Source of the DNA: Bernardetia sp. MNP-M8
Lineage (GTDB): Bacteria > Bacteroidota > Bacteroidia > Cytophagales > Bernardetiaceae
Direction of reading: 5' to 3'
Assembly: GCF_037126285.1 (NCBI RefSeq)
Contig: NZ_CP147012.1
Span: 3,804,676-3,868,675, forward strand
Length of the DNA stretch: 64,000 bases
Positions 1-9,410 of this stretch are shown piece by piece (the stretch's first letter is position 1; each line of letters opens with the position of its first letter). The notes under the pieces were generated by a model that was not told the DNA's origin, searched no databases, and saw nothing but the letters and a program-made list of their open reading frames with translations. Position numbers and translations under genes: made by a program.

Positions 1-2
1 CT

Positions 3-1307
3 CAGATAGATTCATTAATGAAAGTATCTTATGAGCGTGGTATTTTTAATGGTAATATTTTGGTAGTTAAAAACAATGAAATTCTTTATCAGAATGAATT
101 TGGATATATAGATGCTTCTAAAACAACCAAACTCAACCAAAACTCTGTATTTAATATTGGTTCTATTGCAAAGGAATTTAATGCTGTTGCTATAATGATG
201 TTAAAGGAACAAGGAAAGCTAAGTTTGGATGATAAAGTCTCAAAATTTGACTTAGGCTTACCAAAATGGGCAGAAACGGTTACTATTCGTCATTTGCTAC
301 AATATACAAGTGGTCTACCAAGAATAAATTGGAAGACTATCAAAAATGACCAAGATATTCTTAATGATTTGAAAAACCTTGAAAAATTGAATTTTGAAGC
401 AGGAACAGATTATTTTTATAACAATAATAATGTCTTTCTTCAAAGAAGAATTGTTGAAAAAGTATCAGGGATGAGTTTTAATGACTTTGTAAAGAAAAAT
501 ATACTTGTTCCAACTGAGATGAATAATTCTATTATCGACCCTAACTCTCAAAATCCTCAATTTGTGAATGCTTTTAGTAATGAGCAGGTAGATGATGCAC
601 CTATGGACATTGAATTTACAGGCTGGGTTTGCCCTACAATAAATGACATGCAAAAATGGATAGTTAATTTACACTCAGAAAAATTAATTAGTAAAGAATC
701 TCTAATTACATTGTCAGAAGCATATTCAGAAAATAGTCAGTCAGCTTTAGGAAATGCAATGGTTGAGAATAATGATGTAGTAATTCATAGACATCATGGC
801 TCATCTTCCAACTATGAAGCATTTACTCATTACAACAAAAAAGAGAGTTTAATTGTCATTTTGATGACAAATAATAAGAATTCTAGATTACAAGAAATTA
901 CTCAAGCAGTCGAAAATATTTCAAAAGGAGAAAATTTTGAAATTCCTAAAAAATCAATTTATTTGGCTATACGTCAGAAAAGTTATGAAAATGTAGAAGA
1001 AGGAATTAAATTATACAATGATTTAAAAAAGAAAGATTTTGAAACCTATAATTTCTCTGATGAAAGTGAGCTGAATCAACTAGGCTATAAATTAATTGAG
1101 AAAGAACAAATAGAAGATGCTATAAAAATATTTCAACTACTTATTTCTGAATTTCCAAACTCATCGAATCCGTATGATAGTATGGGAGAAGCCTATTATC
1201 TCAATGGAAATACTGATTTGGCTCTTCTCAACTACAAAAAATCATTAGAATTAAATCCTAAGAATTCGAATGCAGAAAAAATGATTGAGAAGATTGAAGA
1301 GAAGTAG
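3..1307 (+). CDS. Serine hydrolase (beta-lactamase/class C-like) fused to C-terminal TPRs, 5'-truncated by window edge
   Basis: The frame is open back to base 3, and the first in-frame ATG (base 18) lies inside the conserved N-terminal part of the fold, so the true start and probably a signal peptide are outside the window. Counting from that ATG, the catalytic SxxK is S49-I-A-K52, the YxN element is Y134-N-N136, and a HHG at 259-261 replaces the KTG box, as is usual for esterase-like members of this superfamily. Residues from about 350 to the end look like two TPR units (PYDSMGEAYYLNG, LALLNYKKSLELNP). The family includes D-aminopeptidases, esterases and PBP4-like enzymes, and the substrate cannot be told from sequence. 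The TPR tail suggests a protein partner (inference). Confidence 0.85.
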   Translation, partial: QIDSLMKVSYERGIFNGNILVVKNNEILYQNEFGYIDASKTTKLNQNSVFNIGSIAKEFNAVAIMMLKEQGKLSLDDKVSKFDLGLPKWAETVTIRHLLQYTSGLPRINWKTIKNDQDILNDLKNLEKLNFEAGTDYFYNNNNVFLQRRIVEKVSGMSFNDFVKKNILVPTEMNNSIIDPNSQNPQFVNAFSNEQVDDAPMDIEFTGWVCPTINDMQKWIVNLHSEKLISKESLITLSEAYSENSQSALGNAMVENNDVVIHRHHGSSSNYEAFTHYNKKESLIVILMTNNKNSRLQEITQAVENISKGENFEIPKKSIYLAIRQKSYENVEEGIKLYNDLKKKDFETYNFSDESELNQLGYKLIEKEQIEDAIKIFQLLISEFPNSSNPYDSMGEAYYLNGNTDLALLNYKKSLELNPKNSNAEKMIEKIEEK

Positions 1308-1360
1308 AAAAAAAATAAAACTTGATTTTTCATTAACTTGGATAACTTTAAAGTTTCCTC

Positions 1361-1392
1361 AGTTGTCGCTCTGTTAGAAATGAGCGACAACT
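1361..1392. terminator. Convergent-gene hairpin (11-bp perfect stem)
   Basis: AGTTGTCGCTC pairs perfectly with GAGCGACAACT across a 10-nt loop. It lies between the stops of the serine hydrolase gene (+) and the next gene (-). There is no clean U-run on either side, so it may be a REP-like palindrome serving as a terminator. Confidence 0.5.
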
Positions 1393-1411
1393 AGGGAAGC
1401 GAATTATCATT

Positions 1412-1972
1412 TTATTTTACACTTACAATTTGCCCACACTTAATTTCATAGTTATTAACTTTATAAATTAGTTTTTCTTTTTGTAATTCAAATCCAGCTC
1501 TTACTGTACCCTTTACTCCTTTATTGGAAATTACAACCATATAAAAAAGATGTGAGGCATTTGGGGAAATATTTGTAACTAATTTGGTTGGTTTATCAAT
1601 ATTTTTGTCTAAAAAAGATTTTAAATCCAAACCATAGTTTGACAAGGATTCTTTTTCAAATGTCATTTCTTCCATTGGTAAATACAAATTGAATTTCACA
1701 TCTGGTGAAGATGGAACAATGAATGAATCAGCTGAAAAGTTCATTTTGACTTCTAGGTTACTATCTGTATTATTGGTTATACAAGTCCAAAATATTACGA
1801 AAGTATATTTTTTCCCATTTGAAGCTGTATATTTTTGTCCACCTTTTGGATAACTATTCTGAATCGTAATACCTTTATTAATAGAATCATTATAATTAAA
1901 TTCGGTATGAAATGTTTGCCCCATTATCTTAAAGGGCAATAAAAGGATTATAAAGGCGATTAGTATTTTCAT
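1412..1972 (-). CDS. Hypothetical secreted protein
   Basis: This 186-residue protein starts with a clear signal peptide (MKILIAFIILLLPFKIMGQ, cleavage expected after MGQ). The rest is beta-rich and includes KKYTFVIFWTCITNNTDSNLEV, a pattern seen in small periplasmic proteins of Bacteroidota with an immunoglobulin-like fold. I recognise no catalytic motif and cannot name a family. It stands alone, 40 bp downstream of the helicase gene on the same strand. The start is the only ATG ahead of the hydrophobic segment. Confidence 0.65.
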   Translation of the reverse strand: MKILIAFIILLLPFKIMGQTFHTEFNYNDSINKGITIQNSYPKGGQKYTASNGKKYTFVIFWTCITNNTDSNLEVKMNFSADSFIVPSSPDVKFNLYLPMEEMTFEKESLSNYGLDLKSFLDKNIDKPTKLVTNISPNASHLFYMVVISNKGVKGTVRAGFELQKEKLIYKVNNYEIKCGQIVSVK

Positions 1973-2012
1973 TAGTCTATTTTTTTTAAGATAAAAGAGT
2001 GGCTCTAAAAAA

Positions 2013-3347
2013 CTAAACCACCGAAACTCTAACCTTTTTCTTCTTCAATTTCACATTATTTACTTTTGGTAAAAGACTATTTAATGTAGATTTTTTCACA
2101 GAAACAAAAGCACAATCATTTTTGAGTTCAATGATTCCTAATTGGTCTTTTTCAATGTTTCCTTGTTTGAAAAATAATCCTGCTATGTCACCTTTCGAAA
2201 TTTTATCTTTTCTTCCTCCAGAAATATATAAAGTAAGCCATTCAGAAGGATTTGGAAGTTGCTGTTCTGTTAGGCTTTGATTCGGCAAATTCAATTCTTC
2301 AATAAAATCAGGTACATCTTCATACTCGTAATGCAAAACATACGCTGTTCCTTTGCTGTTCATACGAGCCGTTCTTCCGTTTCGGTGCGTAAATTCTTCG
2401 TTTCTTTGAGGTAAATGATAATGAATAATAAAATTGAGTTCTGGAACATCGATTCCTCGTGCTGCCAAATCGGTGGCTAATAAAATTCTGTGTGTTCCGT
2501 TTCTAAATTTTATCAACGCTCGTTCTCTGTCCACTTGCTCCATTCCACCAAAGAAAGCACCGTGAGAGATATTATTTTCTGTCAAAAAATTACTTATTCT
2601 TTCAATAGAATCTTTATAATTACAAAAAATAATGCCGTTTTCATTTCCAATATGTGCCAAAAGCTCTAAAAGTGTTTCTAATTTATCTTTTGAGGGAGAA
2701 GTAACTAATTTAATTTTTAAGTCGCTACTCTTTCTATTTCCTCCTTTTCCATCTCTGAGGTAATCAATTGTAAGAGGATTTTTTAGTCCTACAAAACTTG
2801 GAATTTCTACGCCTTGAGTGGCAGAAGTGAGTATTTTTTTCTCAATTTTTGGCAAAATATTCAAAATTTCTTTCATTTCGCCTTCAAATCCAATTTCTAA
2901 TGATTTATCAAACTCATCTAAAACTAATGTTTTGATAAATTTTGTTTCAAAGGCTTCTCTTCTCAAATGGTCGGCTACTCTCCCCATTGTTCCTATCAAA
3001 ACGGCTGGGCGATGTTTTATTTCTAGTCTATCTTTCGACCCTGCACGTCCTCCATAAACAGCATTTACTTTAAAGCCTGTTCCCATTTCACGCATTACTT
3101 GTTCTATCTGAATGGCAAGTTCTCTTGATGGAACAACAATAAGAGCCTGTATTTCTTCTATTCTTTCATCTAATCCATTAATAATAGGCAATAAAAAAGC
3201 AATTGTTTTTCCTGTTCCTGTTGGAGAAAGTAAAATAATTTCGTCAGAAGAATGAATAGCAAGTTTTGCTTCTTCTTGCATTTCATTGAGTTTCTCTATT
3301 CCTAATTTTGATAAAATAGCTTTTTGATTTTTGATAGAATTTGACAT
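2013..3347 (-). CDS. DEAD-box RNA helicase with DbpA-type RNA-binding domain
   Basis: This is an ATP-dependent RNA helicase. Visible motifs are the Q-motif region (LNEMQEEA), Walker A SPTGTGKT (41-48), PSREL, motif II as D144-E-F-D147 instead of DEAD, SAT (175-177), and in the second RecA domain ATDLAARGIDVPEL and HRNGRTAR. The last 70 residues (GGRKDKISKGDIAGLF, ending in a lysine-rich strand) match the DbpA C-terminal domain, which in E. coli DbpA binds 23S rRNA helix 92 during large-subunit assembly. A ribosome-biogenesis role is therefore likely but inferred. The length of 444 residues is normal. The DEFD variant is found in Bacteroidota homologues and should not abolish activity, because the D-E pair is kept. 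Confidence 0.93.
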   Translation of the reverse strand: MSNSIKNQKAILSKLGIEKLNEMQEEAKLAIHSSDEIILLSPTGTGKTIAFLLPIINGLDERIEEIQALIVVPSRELAIQIEQVMREMGTGFKVNAVYGGRAGSKDRLEIKHRPAVLIGTMGRVADHLRREAFETKFIKTLVLDEFDKSLEIGFEGEMKEILNILPKIEKKILTSATQGVEIPSFVGLKNPLTIDYLRDGKGGNRKSSDLKIKLVTSPSKDKLETLLELLAHIGNENGIIFCNYKDSIERISNFLTENNISHGAFFGGMEQVDRERALIKFRNGTHRILLATDLAARGIDVPELNFIIHYHLPQRNEEFTHRNGRTARMNSKGTAYVLHYEYEDVPDFIEELNLPNQSLTEQQLPNPSEWLTLYISGGRKDKISKGDIAGLFFKQGNIEKDQLGIIELKNDCAFVSVKKSTLNSLLPKVNNVKLKKKKVRVSVV

Positions 3348-3441
3348 AAAATTAGATAAAGATGAATACTATTTTTGAGATTTGTATTACTTTTATAAGT
3401 AACAATACAAAGTTACGAATAAGTATCTAATATATTTCTCT

Positions 3442-4023
3442 ATGAAAAACTCTCCCACACCTATAGAACTATTTAAAAAATGGTTTAGTGAAAAAGAAAA
3501 ACTCTCAAAATTAAGTGTGCCTACGGCAGTTTGTTTGTCTACAATCGGTTTAGATGGCTTTCCAAATTCACGATTTGTTTCTCTTAAAGAAGTAATAGAA
3601 GAGAGTTTTATTATAACCACTTCATTTGATTCTAGGAAAGGAGCAGAAATAGAAGTTAATAACAAAGTTGCTCTGACTTTTTGGTGGACAGAAACTCAAA
3701 GACAAGTCAGAATACAAGGAATTGCTACCAAAATAGATAAAGAATTAGCTCAAAAATATTTTTATGAAAGAGATTTAGATTCTCAAATTGTATCTTTAAT
3801 TTGCCAACAGGGAAAAGAAACAGATGATATTAAGGCTCTTGAAAAAGAAATTATTCAAATGAGTTTAACAAATCCCAAAATTGAAATGCCAAAAAACTGG
3901 GGTGGTTATTCCATTAAACCAATCAGAATAGAATTTATGGAATTCAAAAAGACACGTTTTCATGATAGAAAACTTTACGAAATGAGAAATAATGAATGGA
4001 CTTTAAAACAACTTCAACCTTAA
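3442..4023 (+). CDS. pdxH: Pyridoxamine 5'-phosphate oxidase family protein (PdxH-like)
   Basis: The enzyme would oxidise pyridoxamine or pyridoxine 5'-phosphate to PLP with FMN. The N-terminal half holds the split-barrel flavin domain (PTAVCLSTIGLDGFPNSRFVSLK, SRKGAEIEVNNKVALTFWW, QVRIQGIATKI). The C-terminal WGGYSIKPIRIEFMEF, then RFHDRKLYEM and a final LQP, are the PdxH dimerisation and PLP-site signature. At 193 residues it is slightly shorter than E. coli PdxH, mainly at the N-terminus. It is divergent from the helicase gene, with about 94 bp between start codons. The next gene begins 11 bp downstream and may be co-transcribed. Confidence 0.88.
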   Translation: MKNSPTPIELFKKWFSEKEKLSKLSVPTAVCLSTIGLDGFPNSRFVSLKEVIEESFIITTSFDSRKGAEIEVNNKVALTFWWTETQRQVRIQGIATKIDKELAQKYFYERDLDSQIVSLICQQGKETDDIKALEKEIIQMSLTNPKIEMPKNWGGYSIKPIRIEFMEFKKTRFHDRKLYEMRNNEWTLKQLQP

Positions 4024-4034
4024 AAAAAGAAAAA

Positions 4035-5426
4035 ATGAAACTATTCGGATTTGAATTTGGCAATACATCAAAAAAAGAAAAATCTATCAAAGAAGAGAAC
4101 CAAAAAATTCCTTTTGAGCAAAAAAGAGGCAAGTTTCCTGTCATTACAGAAGCAGATAAAGAATGGGTAGAAATGAGTTTCAAATCATTTATTGAGGCTT
4201 ACGGACTTCCTAAAAAAGAAAATGCACAAGTTTTGTTTGATAAAAATTTCTTTCCAAAATCATTTAGTGCTGAAAAACTAACTGTTCCAAATCTTATAGA
4301 AGACTTATCAAGTTTATTAGAATTGGATGCTAATAAGATTGATTTTGTTTTGGAAAAAGATATTTCAGATGCTTATGGAATCCCTTATTCAGCAGAAAAT
4401 ATCAATAGTTCTGAAACGATGATTACAGAAGATGGCTATATTATTTGTATTCCGAATGAGCTTACTAAGCGACCAAATGGTCTTTTACTTAGCCTTATCA
4501 AAGAGTTTATCAGAATACGTTTGATAGAAGGTAATTCGGGAATTGAGCAAGAAGATGATTTATATTCAGAGTTATTTGTCTATTTAACAGGGATTTACTT
4601 TGGTTTTGGAGTTATTTTCTGTCAGAGTATTATTAGTGGAGGTTACTCAACAGATGGTATGTGGGAGACAAAATGGAGCTATGTTTCGCCGATGCCAAAG
4701 GAAGTAATGACCTACTCGTTGGCTCTTTATTGTGGTTTGGTAGAAGAAGAAAATTTTGAGTGGAAGGAAAGTCTGCACCCATCTATTAAGCTACAATTTG
4801 AGAAAGCAATAGAGTTTTTGGCAAAATATCCTTCTTCTTTGCTCAATCCAACAGAACTAAAAGCAATACGTTTGATTGAAAAATCTTATCAAGAGTACGA
4901 AAAAAACAAATTTGATTTTTCTATTTCTCTTTTACAAGAATCTCTAACACTAACTAATGATTCGATTACACAAATAGACATTTATAATAGTATTGGTTAT
5001 TTTCAGATGAGAAATGGAGACTTTGAAAAAAGTATAATCAATTTTGAGAAAGCTATCGAATTAGAACCTAGATTTGGAAATGCAAACGATAATTTGGCGT
5101 ATGTTTATGTTAAGTTGGGGCAGTTGGAAAAAGCAAAGCATTACCTTGAAGAAGCCATTGCAACTGAAAATAATGAATTGCCTTATCATTATAGAAATGT
5201 AGCTTTATATTATGCTGCAAAAGCAGAAACCAAGAAAGCAGAAGAATATTTTGATATGGCTTTTAGAGAAGCAGAATTACCAGTAGATTTATTAGAATTT
5301 GATTATGCTCTTTTTCTATTCAATCAAAATAAAGAAGAAGAAGCAATGAAATATTTGAAAATAGCTATTGAGAAAAATGAACCAGAAGCTATAAAAAAAA
5401 TGAAAGACCTTAATAATCTTTCATAA
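4035..5426 (+). CDS. Tetratricopeptide-repeat protein of unknown function
   Basis: I place the start at the ATG at 4035 (MKLFGFEFGN, 463 residues). An upstream in-frame ATG at 3996 would overlap pdxH by 28 bp. Residues 1-40 are lysine-rich and followed by a globular region (about 40-270) that I do not recognise. From about 290 there are at least four TPR units (YNSIGYFQMRNGDFEKSIINFEKAIELEP, then NLAYVYVKLGQLEKAKHYLEEA, then LYYAAKAETKKAEEYFDMAF). There is no signal peptide, so it is probably cytoplasmic. The repeats point to protein-protein contacts, and no partner is indicated. Confidence 0.8.
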   Translation: MKLFGFEFGNTSKKEKSIKEENQKIPFEQKRGKFPVITEADKEWVEMSFKSFIEAYGLPKKENAQVLFDKNFFPKSFSAEKLTVPNLIEDLSSLLELDANKIDFVLEKDISDAYGIPYSAENINSSETMITEDGYIICIPNELTKRPNGLLLSLIKEFIRIRLIEGNSGIEQEDDLYSELFVYLTGIYFGFGVIFCQSIISGGYSTDGMWETKWSYVSPMPKEVMTYSLALYCGLVEEENFEWKESLHPSIKLQFEKAIEFLAKYPSSLLNPTELKAIRLIEKSYQEYEKNKFDFSISLLQESLTLTNDSITQIDIYNSIGYFQMRNGDFEKSIINFEKAIELEPRFGNANDNLAYVYVKLGQLEKAKHYLEEAIATENNELPYHYRNVALYYAAKAETKKAEEYFDMAFREAELPVDLLEFDYALFLFNQNKEEEAMKYLKIAIEKNEPEAIKKMKDLNNLS

Positions 5427-5449
5427 TCTTAAAATAGTTTGATTATATA

Positions 5450-5842
5450 TTACTCACTTAGCCAATTTTTAGCTTCTTCAATGGTCTTAAAATGCTTAAG
5501 TTGTAGAGTAGGAACAATGTCTTCTTCATTGTGAGCCTTTTCCATTGTAACCTTTGCAAAAATATCTACAGGTACTACAAAAGCTACTCTTTGTAATCCT
5601 AAAGACTTCATTTTGGGAAACCAAGTAGTTTTGATATAATCCTCATTTCCTCTTGCATAGATTTTCATTTGACGTAAATCTATTAAAGCTTTTTTGAGTT
5701 GATAATGCTCTACCATTTCATATTCGTACTCCAATACATTTACAAATTCGGTATGCTGAACAAAATTAAAAAAAGTAGCATGGAAAGCTCCAAGTGCTTC
5801 ATCATAAATTACAGTTGCTTGTTTACTAGCTAAATTCTTCAT
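5450..5842 (-). CDS. STAS/SpoIIAA-like single-domain protein
   Basis: This 130-residue cytoplasmic protein has the alternating pattern of the SpoIIAA/CRAL-TRIO-like fold seen in small STAS-type proteins: a short N-terminal strand pair (ATVIYDEALGAFHATFF), a helix, then KKALIDLRQMKIY, RVAFVVPVDIFAKVTMEK and a final helix TIEEAKNWLSE. Such proteins are common single-copy genes in Cytophagales and usually have no assigned role. It converges with the TPR gene (23 bp between stops). The family call is by pattern only. Confidence 0.6.
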   Translation of the reverse strand: MKNLASKQATVIYDEALGAFHATFFNFVQHTEFVNVLEYEYEMVEHYQLKKALIDLRQMKIYARGNEDYIKTTWFPKMKSLGLQRVAFVVPVDIFAKVTMEKAHNEEDIVPTLQLKHFKTIEEAKNWLSE

Positions 5843-5921
5843 AAAAATAGAGTTGGTATTTAAAGGGAAAATAAGAAAAAAATGATACCTAATATACTAT
5901 AATGCTATGAAAAAAGCAATT

Positions 5922-6884
5922 TTACCACCCAGTGTGAAACAAATTTGTAGCACCTTTTAGTCCACATTTATGAATTTTATGATACATAGCTCCTATTTTC
6001 GAACGAATTGTTTTTCCATCTTCTAACATTGCCCAAGAATCAATCACAGCTTCCATTCCGTACGCTTCTGGTGCGAGCAGATTTGTAGTGGTAAGAAGTG
6101 GATAAGCTCTAGCGACATTCAAATGTCTTTTGAAATAAGTGTGAGAAGTACAGGCAATCGAAACAGCATCACGCATTCGGTTATCTTCATTTATAAAAAG
6201 GGCTGCATACGAATCCATAAGTCCGTTATGTCCATTAAAAGCAATCAAATCAGCTTCACCAAAGGCTTTTATTTTTGTTGAATCGTTGTCGTCCAATTCT
6301 AAAATCTCTTTCTTTTTTCCTGCCAAAGAAGCAAAGTAATCCGTCAAACATTCGTGCATTTTGTCGCCACGATAGGCATCAGCAACTAAAAAAACAGTAG
6401 CTCCATTTGGATATTTTTTCTTAAAAATGACACGTTCTAAAACTATCGAATCTACATCTAATTGATTACTCAAAAGCGTCCATTCTTTCAATCGTTTGAA
6501 ATGTGTTTTGATGCCATAACCTGCTCCCCAATATAGATTTGTCCTTAAATTTTGTCCATCTCCTAGCGATTTATTGACAGGAACAATTCCTTGATTTTCA
6601 TTATCACAAAGAGGTACAAAAATATGTACAAATAAAGGCTCATTGTTCTTTACTTTTTGAGCAAGTACATTTTTGATGCTATCTCTGCTCAATTCTACAT
6701 AAGGAGGAATTTTTCTTGTATCTACTTTTGGAAAATCATCAGAAGTTAAATCAGTAGAATCAATTTCACTTTGAACAATTTTTAAAGAATCATTTGAATC
6801 GTCTTTGCTCTCGCTATTTTGTGCATTGCAGGAAGTGAAGGTTAGTAAGAATGCTATGAGGTAGAGGGAAATGTTTTTTTGCAT
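5922..6884 (-). CDS. Conserved lipoprotein of unknown function
   Basis: The N-terminus has a lipoprotein signal (MQKNISLYLIAFLLTFTSC, lipobox TSC), then a Ser/Asp-rich linker to about residue 55. The body begins PLFVHIFVPLCDNENQGIVP and contains NLYWGAGYGIKTHF, FGEADLIAFNGHNGLMD and IACTSHTYFKRHL. I recall the combination of the CDNxxQGIVP start with the NGHNGLMD and CTSHxxF elements from conserved hypothetical proteins, but no function is established. The conserved His, Asp and Cys residues could form an active or metal site (inference). It is the last gene of the radA-lipoprotein-lipoprotein run, 17 bp after the gene before it. Confidence 0.75.
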   Translation of the reverse strand: MQKNISLYLIAFLLTFTSCNAQNSESKDDSNDSLKIVQSEIDSTDLTSDDFPKVDTRKIPPYVELSRDSIKNVLAQKVKNNEPLFVHIFVPLCDNENQGIVPVNKSLGDGQNLRTNLYWGAGYGIKTHFKRLKEWTLLSNQLDVDSIVLERVIFKKKYPNGATVFLVADAYRGDKMHECLTDYFASLAGKKKEILELDDNDSTKIKAFGEADLIAFNGHNGLMDSYAALFINEDNRMRDAVSIACTSHTYFKRHLNVARAYPLLTTTNLLAPEAYGMEAVIDSWAMLEDGKTIRSKIGAMYHKIHKCGLKGATNLFHTGW

Positions 6885-6901
6885 AATTTTATATGATTAG
6901 T

Positions 6902-7774
6902 TTATCTGTTAGGTTTTTCTAAGTTTACAGATATTTTCTTTCTATTGAAACTATTGTAATTTTCTACACTAGTATTTGTAAAGAAATCTTTTTCAGTATT
7001 TAATTTTGAAATTGATAGATGAGCAGTTTTTTTATCTATTGTTACTGTATGAAACTGCTCGTTTTGTATATAAATAGTATCTCTGATAATCCAGTTTTTT
7101 CCTTCTAGGAGATTATATGCTTTTGTATTAGCAATTTTAAATTTAGTAGAAGTTATTTTTTGAGGTTGGATTCTCCAAATATCTCCTCCATCTCCACTTA
7201 AATCCCAAAGAATAAAACTAGAAATAGGTTTACATCTTTTTTTAGAAAAATTGATGATATGTATTGCCTGTTTATAATCATAGACATCAGAAAAAGCAAC
7301 TGAAAAAATCGCATCATTTTCGTAAAACTTTGCAATAGGTTTTATATAACGAATCTGCTCAAAATTACTTTTATCTTCAAAAAGAGTATAAAGCCAATTA
7401 AATTTTTCTCTATCTAAATAATAATGGTATGGAAAGTTACCTTCTAAGTATTTTTCTAAACTATCAGGTTTCAATGAAAATTCTTTTGAAGGTAAATTTT
7501 TCATTTCTTTAAAAAACGTACAAGAATCTGAATTATAAATAACTTTAACAGGAGTATTTTTTTCAGAATGAATATTATCTTCTTGAGAAAACCCATTAGC
7601 ATCTAAAGGAAGAGGAGGGTCTTGTTCCATTTCTCCATAATAATTTCTAGAATCATCTTCATAACGAATCAAAGAATCATCAGTTGCATCATCACTAAAT
7701 TCAACTAATTTTTTTTCTGATTTTTCAGAGCAAGATAATAATGCTATCAAAAATAATAAAATGTATTTATTCAT
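6902..7774 (-). CDS. Hypothetical lipoprotein
   Basis: It starts with MNKYILLFLIALLSCSEK, a short type II signal with lipobox LLSC, so the mature protein should be anchored in a membrane. The mature part starts with an acidic spacer rich in Asp, Ser and Tyr (to about residue 75) and continues as a mixed alpha/beta domain with no motif I recognise. It starts 13 bp after radA and ends 17 bp before the next lipoprotein gene, so the three are probably co-transcribed. The link to RadA may be only positional. Confidence 0.7.
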   Translation of the reverse strand: MNKYILLFLIALLSCSEKSEKKLVEFSDDATDDSLIRYEDDSRNYYGEMEQDPPLPLDANGFSQEDNIHSEKNTPVKVIYNSDSCTFFKEMKNLPSKEFSLKPDSLEKYLEGNFPYHYYLDREKFNWLYTLFEDKSNFEQIRYIKPIAKFYENDAIFSVAFSDVYDYKQAIHIINFSKKRCKPISSFILWDLSGDGGDIWRIQPQKITSTKFKIANTKAYNLLEGKNWIIRDTIYIQNEQFHTVTIDKKTAHLSISKLNTEKDFFTNTSVENYNSFNRKKISVNLEKPNR

Positions 7775-7787
7775 TATTTTGTAATTT

Positions 7788-9173
7788 TTAAAAAACCAAT
7801 TTAATCACATCTTCAAGAGTTTTGGCAATTTTTACTTCTATATCAAATTTCTTCAAATCTAATCCTTTGATATTGTATTTTGAAACTACAATCTGACGAA
7901 AACCTAACTTTGCAGCTTCCGAAATGCGTTGTTCGATGCGCTGGACGGCTCTAATTTCTCCTCCCAAACCTACCTCAGCAGCAAAACAAATATCCGAACT
8001 AACAGGCGAATTTTCCAACGAAGAAATAAGCGACGTACAGACAGCCAAATCAATAGAAGGATCTTCAATCTTAAAACCACCAGCAATATTCAAGAAAACA
8101 TCTTGTGTTCCTAACCTAAAACCTCCACGTTTTTCCAAAACAGCCAAAAGCATATTCAAGCGTTTGGCATCAAAACCTGTACTGCTTCGTTGTGGCGTTC
8201 CATAAGCTGCAATACTGACGAGCGACTGCACCTCAATCAAAAGTGGGCGATTTCCTTCCATTGTCGTACCGATAGTAATTCCTCCAATTACTTCATCTCG
8301 CTGCGACATCAAAATCTCTGATGGATTGCTTACTTCACGAAGTCCTGTTGAGCGCATTTCATAAATCCCAAGCTCGGAAGTAGAACCAAAACGGTTTTTG
8401 ATAGTACGCAAAATACGATAAGACATGTGTCTGTCGCCTTCAAATTGCAACACTGTATCAACCATGTGTTCCAAAACTTTAGGTCCTGCAAGTGAACCTT
8501 CTTTTGTAATATGTCCAATCAAAAATACGGGTGTGCCTGTTTCTTTAGCAAAACGCAACAGTTCGGCAGCACATTCACGCACTTGTGAAACACTACCTGC
8601 TGACGACTCAATATGTGCCGTATGAAGCGTTTGAATAGAATCGATAATCAAAACATCGGGTTTTGATTGTTCTATCTGAATAAAAATATTTTGTGTATTC
8701 GTTTCGTTCAATATCAAGCAGTTTTCTGAATAAGCATCCAAACGTTCAGCACGAAGTTTTATTTGCTGTTCGCTTTCCTCTCCCGAAACATATAAAACAG
8801 TATGGTCTTTCAAAGCCAAAGCAACTTGTAACATCAACGTAGATTTTCCAATCCCTGGTTCGCCACCAATCAAAACTAAAGAACCTTGTACTAATCCACT
8901 TCCCAAAACTCGGTTGAGTTCTCCGTCGTGGGTTGATATTCTAGCAAAATCTGTTTTTTCTATTTCAGAAAGTTTTTTTGGTTTGTTAGATGCTCGTCTT
9001 CCGTTATCGCTTTGCCATAGTTTTTTTACATCTGTTTTGTCTGCTCCTTTATCGATTACTTCTTCTACATAGGTATTCCATTCTTCACAGGCAGAACATT
9101 TCCCCATCCATTTGGCAGACTCGTGTCCACATTCTTGACAAAAATAAGCTGTTTTTACTTTTTTCTTAGCCAT
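7788..9173 (-). CDS. radA: DNA repair protein RadA (Sms)
   Basis: RadA is a RecA-related, DnaB-like branch-migration ATPase that processes recombination intermediates. The N-terminal zinc finger is C12-x2-C15 and C26-x2-C29, Walker A is GGEPGIGKST (103-112), and the RadA signature KNRFG is at 259-263. A Lon-like C-terminal domain follows (LNIAGGFKIEDPSIDLAVCTSLISS). The length of 461 is normal. It is probably the first gene of an operon with two lipoprotein genes. The start is the ATG just ahead of the zinc finger, and the longest frame agrees. Confidence 0.97.
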   Translation of the reverse strand: MAKKKVKTAYFCQECGHESAKWMGKCSACEEWNTYVEEVIDKGADKTDVKKLWQSDNGRRASNKPKKLSEIEKTDFARISTHDGELNRVLGSGLVQGSLVLIGGEPGIGKSTLMLQVALALKDHTVLYVSGEESEQQIKLRAERLDAYSENCLILNETNTQNIFIQIEQSKPDVLIIDSIQTLHTAHIESSAGSVSQVRECAAELLRFAKETGTPVFLIGHITKEGSLAGPKVLEHMVDTVLQFEGDRHMSYRILRTIKNRFGSTSELGIYEMRSTGLREVSNPSEILMSQRDEVIGGITIGTTMEGNRPLLIEVQSLVSIAAYGTPQRSSTGFDAKRLNMLLAVLEKRGGFRLGTQDVFLNIAGGFKIEDPSIDLAVCTSLISSLENSPVSSDICFAAEVGLGGEIRAVQRIEQRISEAAKLGFRQIVVSKYNIKGLDLKKFDIEVKIAKTLEDVIKLVF

Positions 9174-9380
9174 ACAAGTATAGTTTTGATTAGCTGATTT
9201 GCTAATAAATTTAGAATTTAGTTTTTTAATAGTGTAAATTTAGCTAAAATAATTAGTTTTTGCTATACTTTTAATGAGAAATACTGGAACTGATGGGTTA
9301 AGGAATTATAGGATTAGCTTCGCTGAACTGTCGGTTGATAGGATTTTTAATACAGATAAAATACGAATACGGCAACTTCT

Positions 9381-9408
9381 CGCCATTGTCGGTGTCTCAC
9401 CGATGATT
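9381..9408. repeat. Palindrome family CCATTGTCGGTGTC, copy 1
   Basis: CGCCATTGTCGGTGTCTCAC is followed by CGATGATT. It is an imperfect inverted repeat (TCGGTG and CACCGA arms). Related copies lie at 23495-23520 (inverted) and 56762-56790. It sits 2 bp from the stop of the prenyltransferase gene. Confidence 0.7.
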
Positions 9409-9410
9409 CT

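Noticed and set aside
2818-3057. Plus-strand ORF inside the helicase gene
   Set aside because: It is a shadow frame of a strongly supported helicase gene with no recognisable content.
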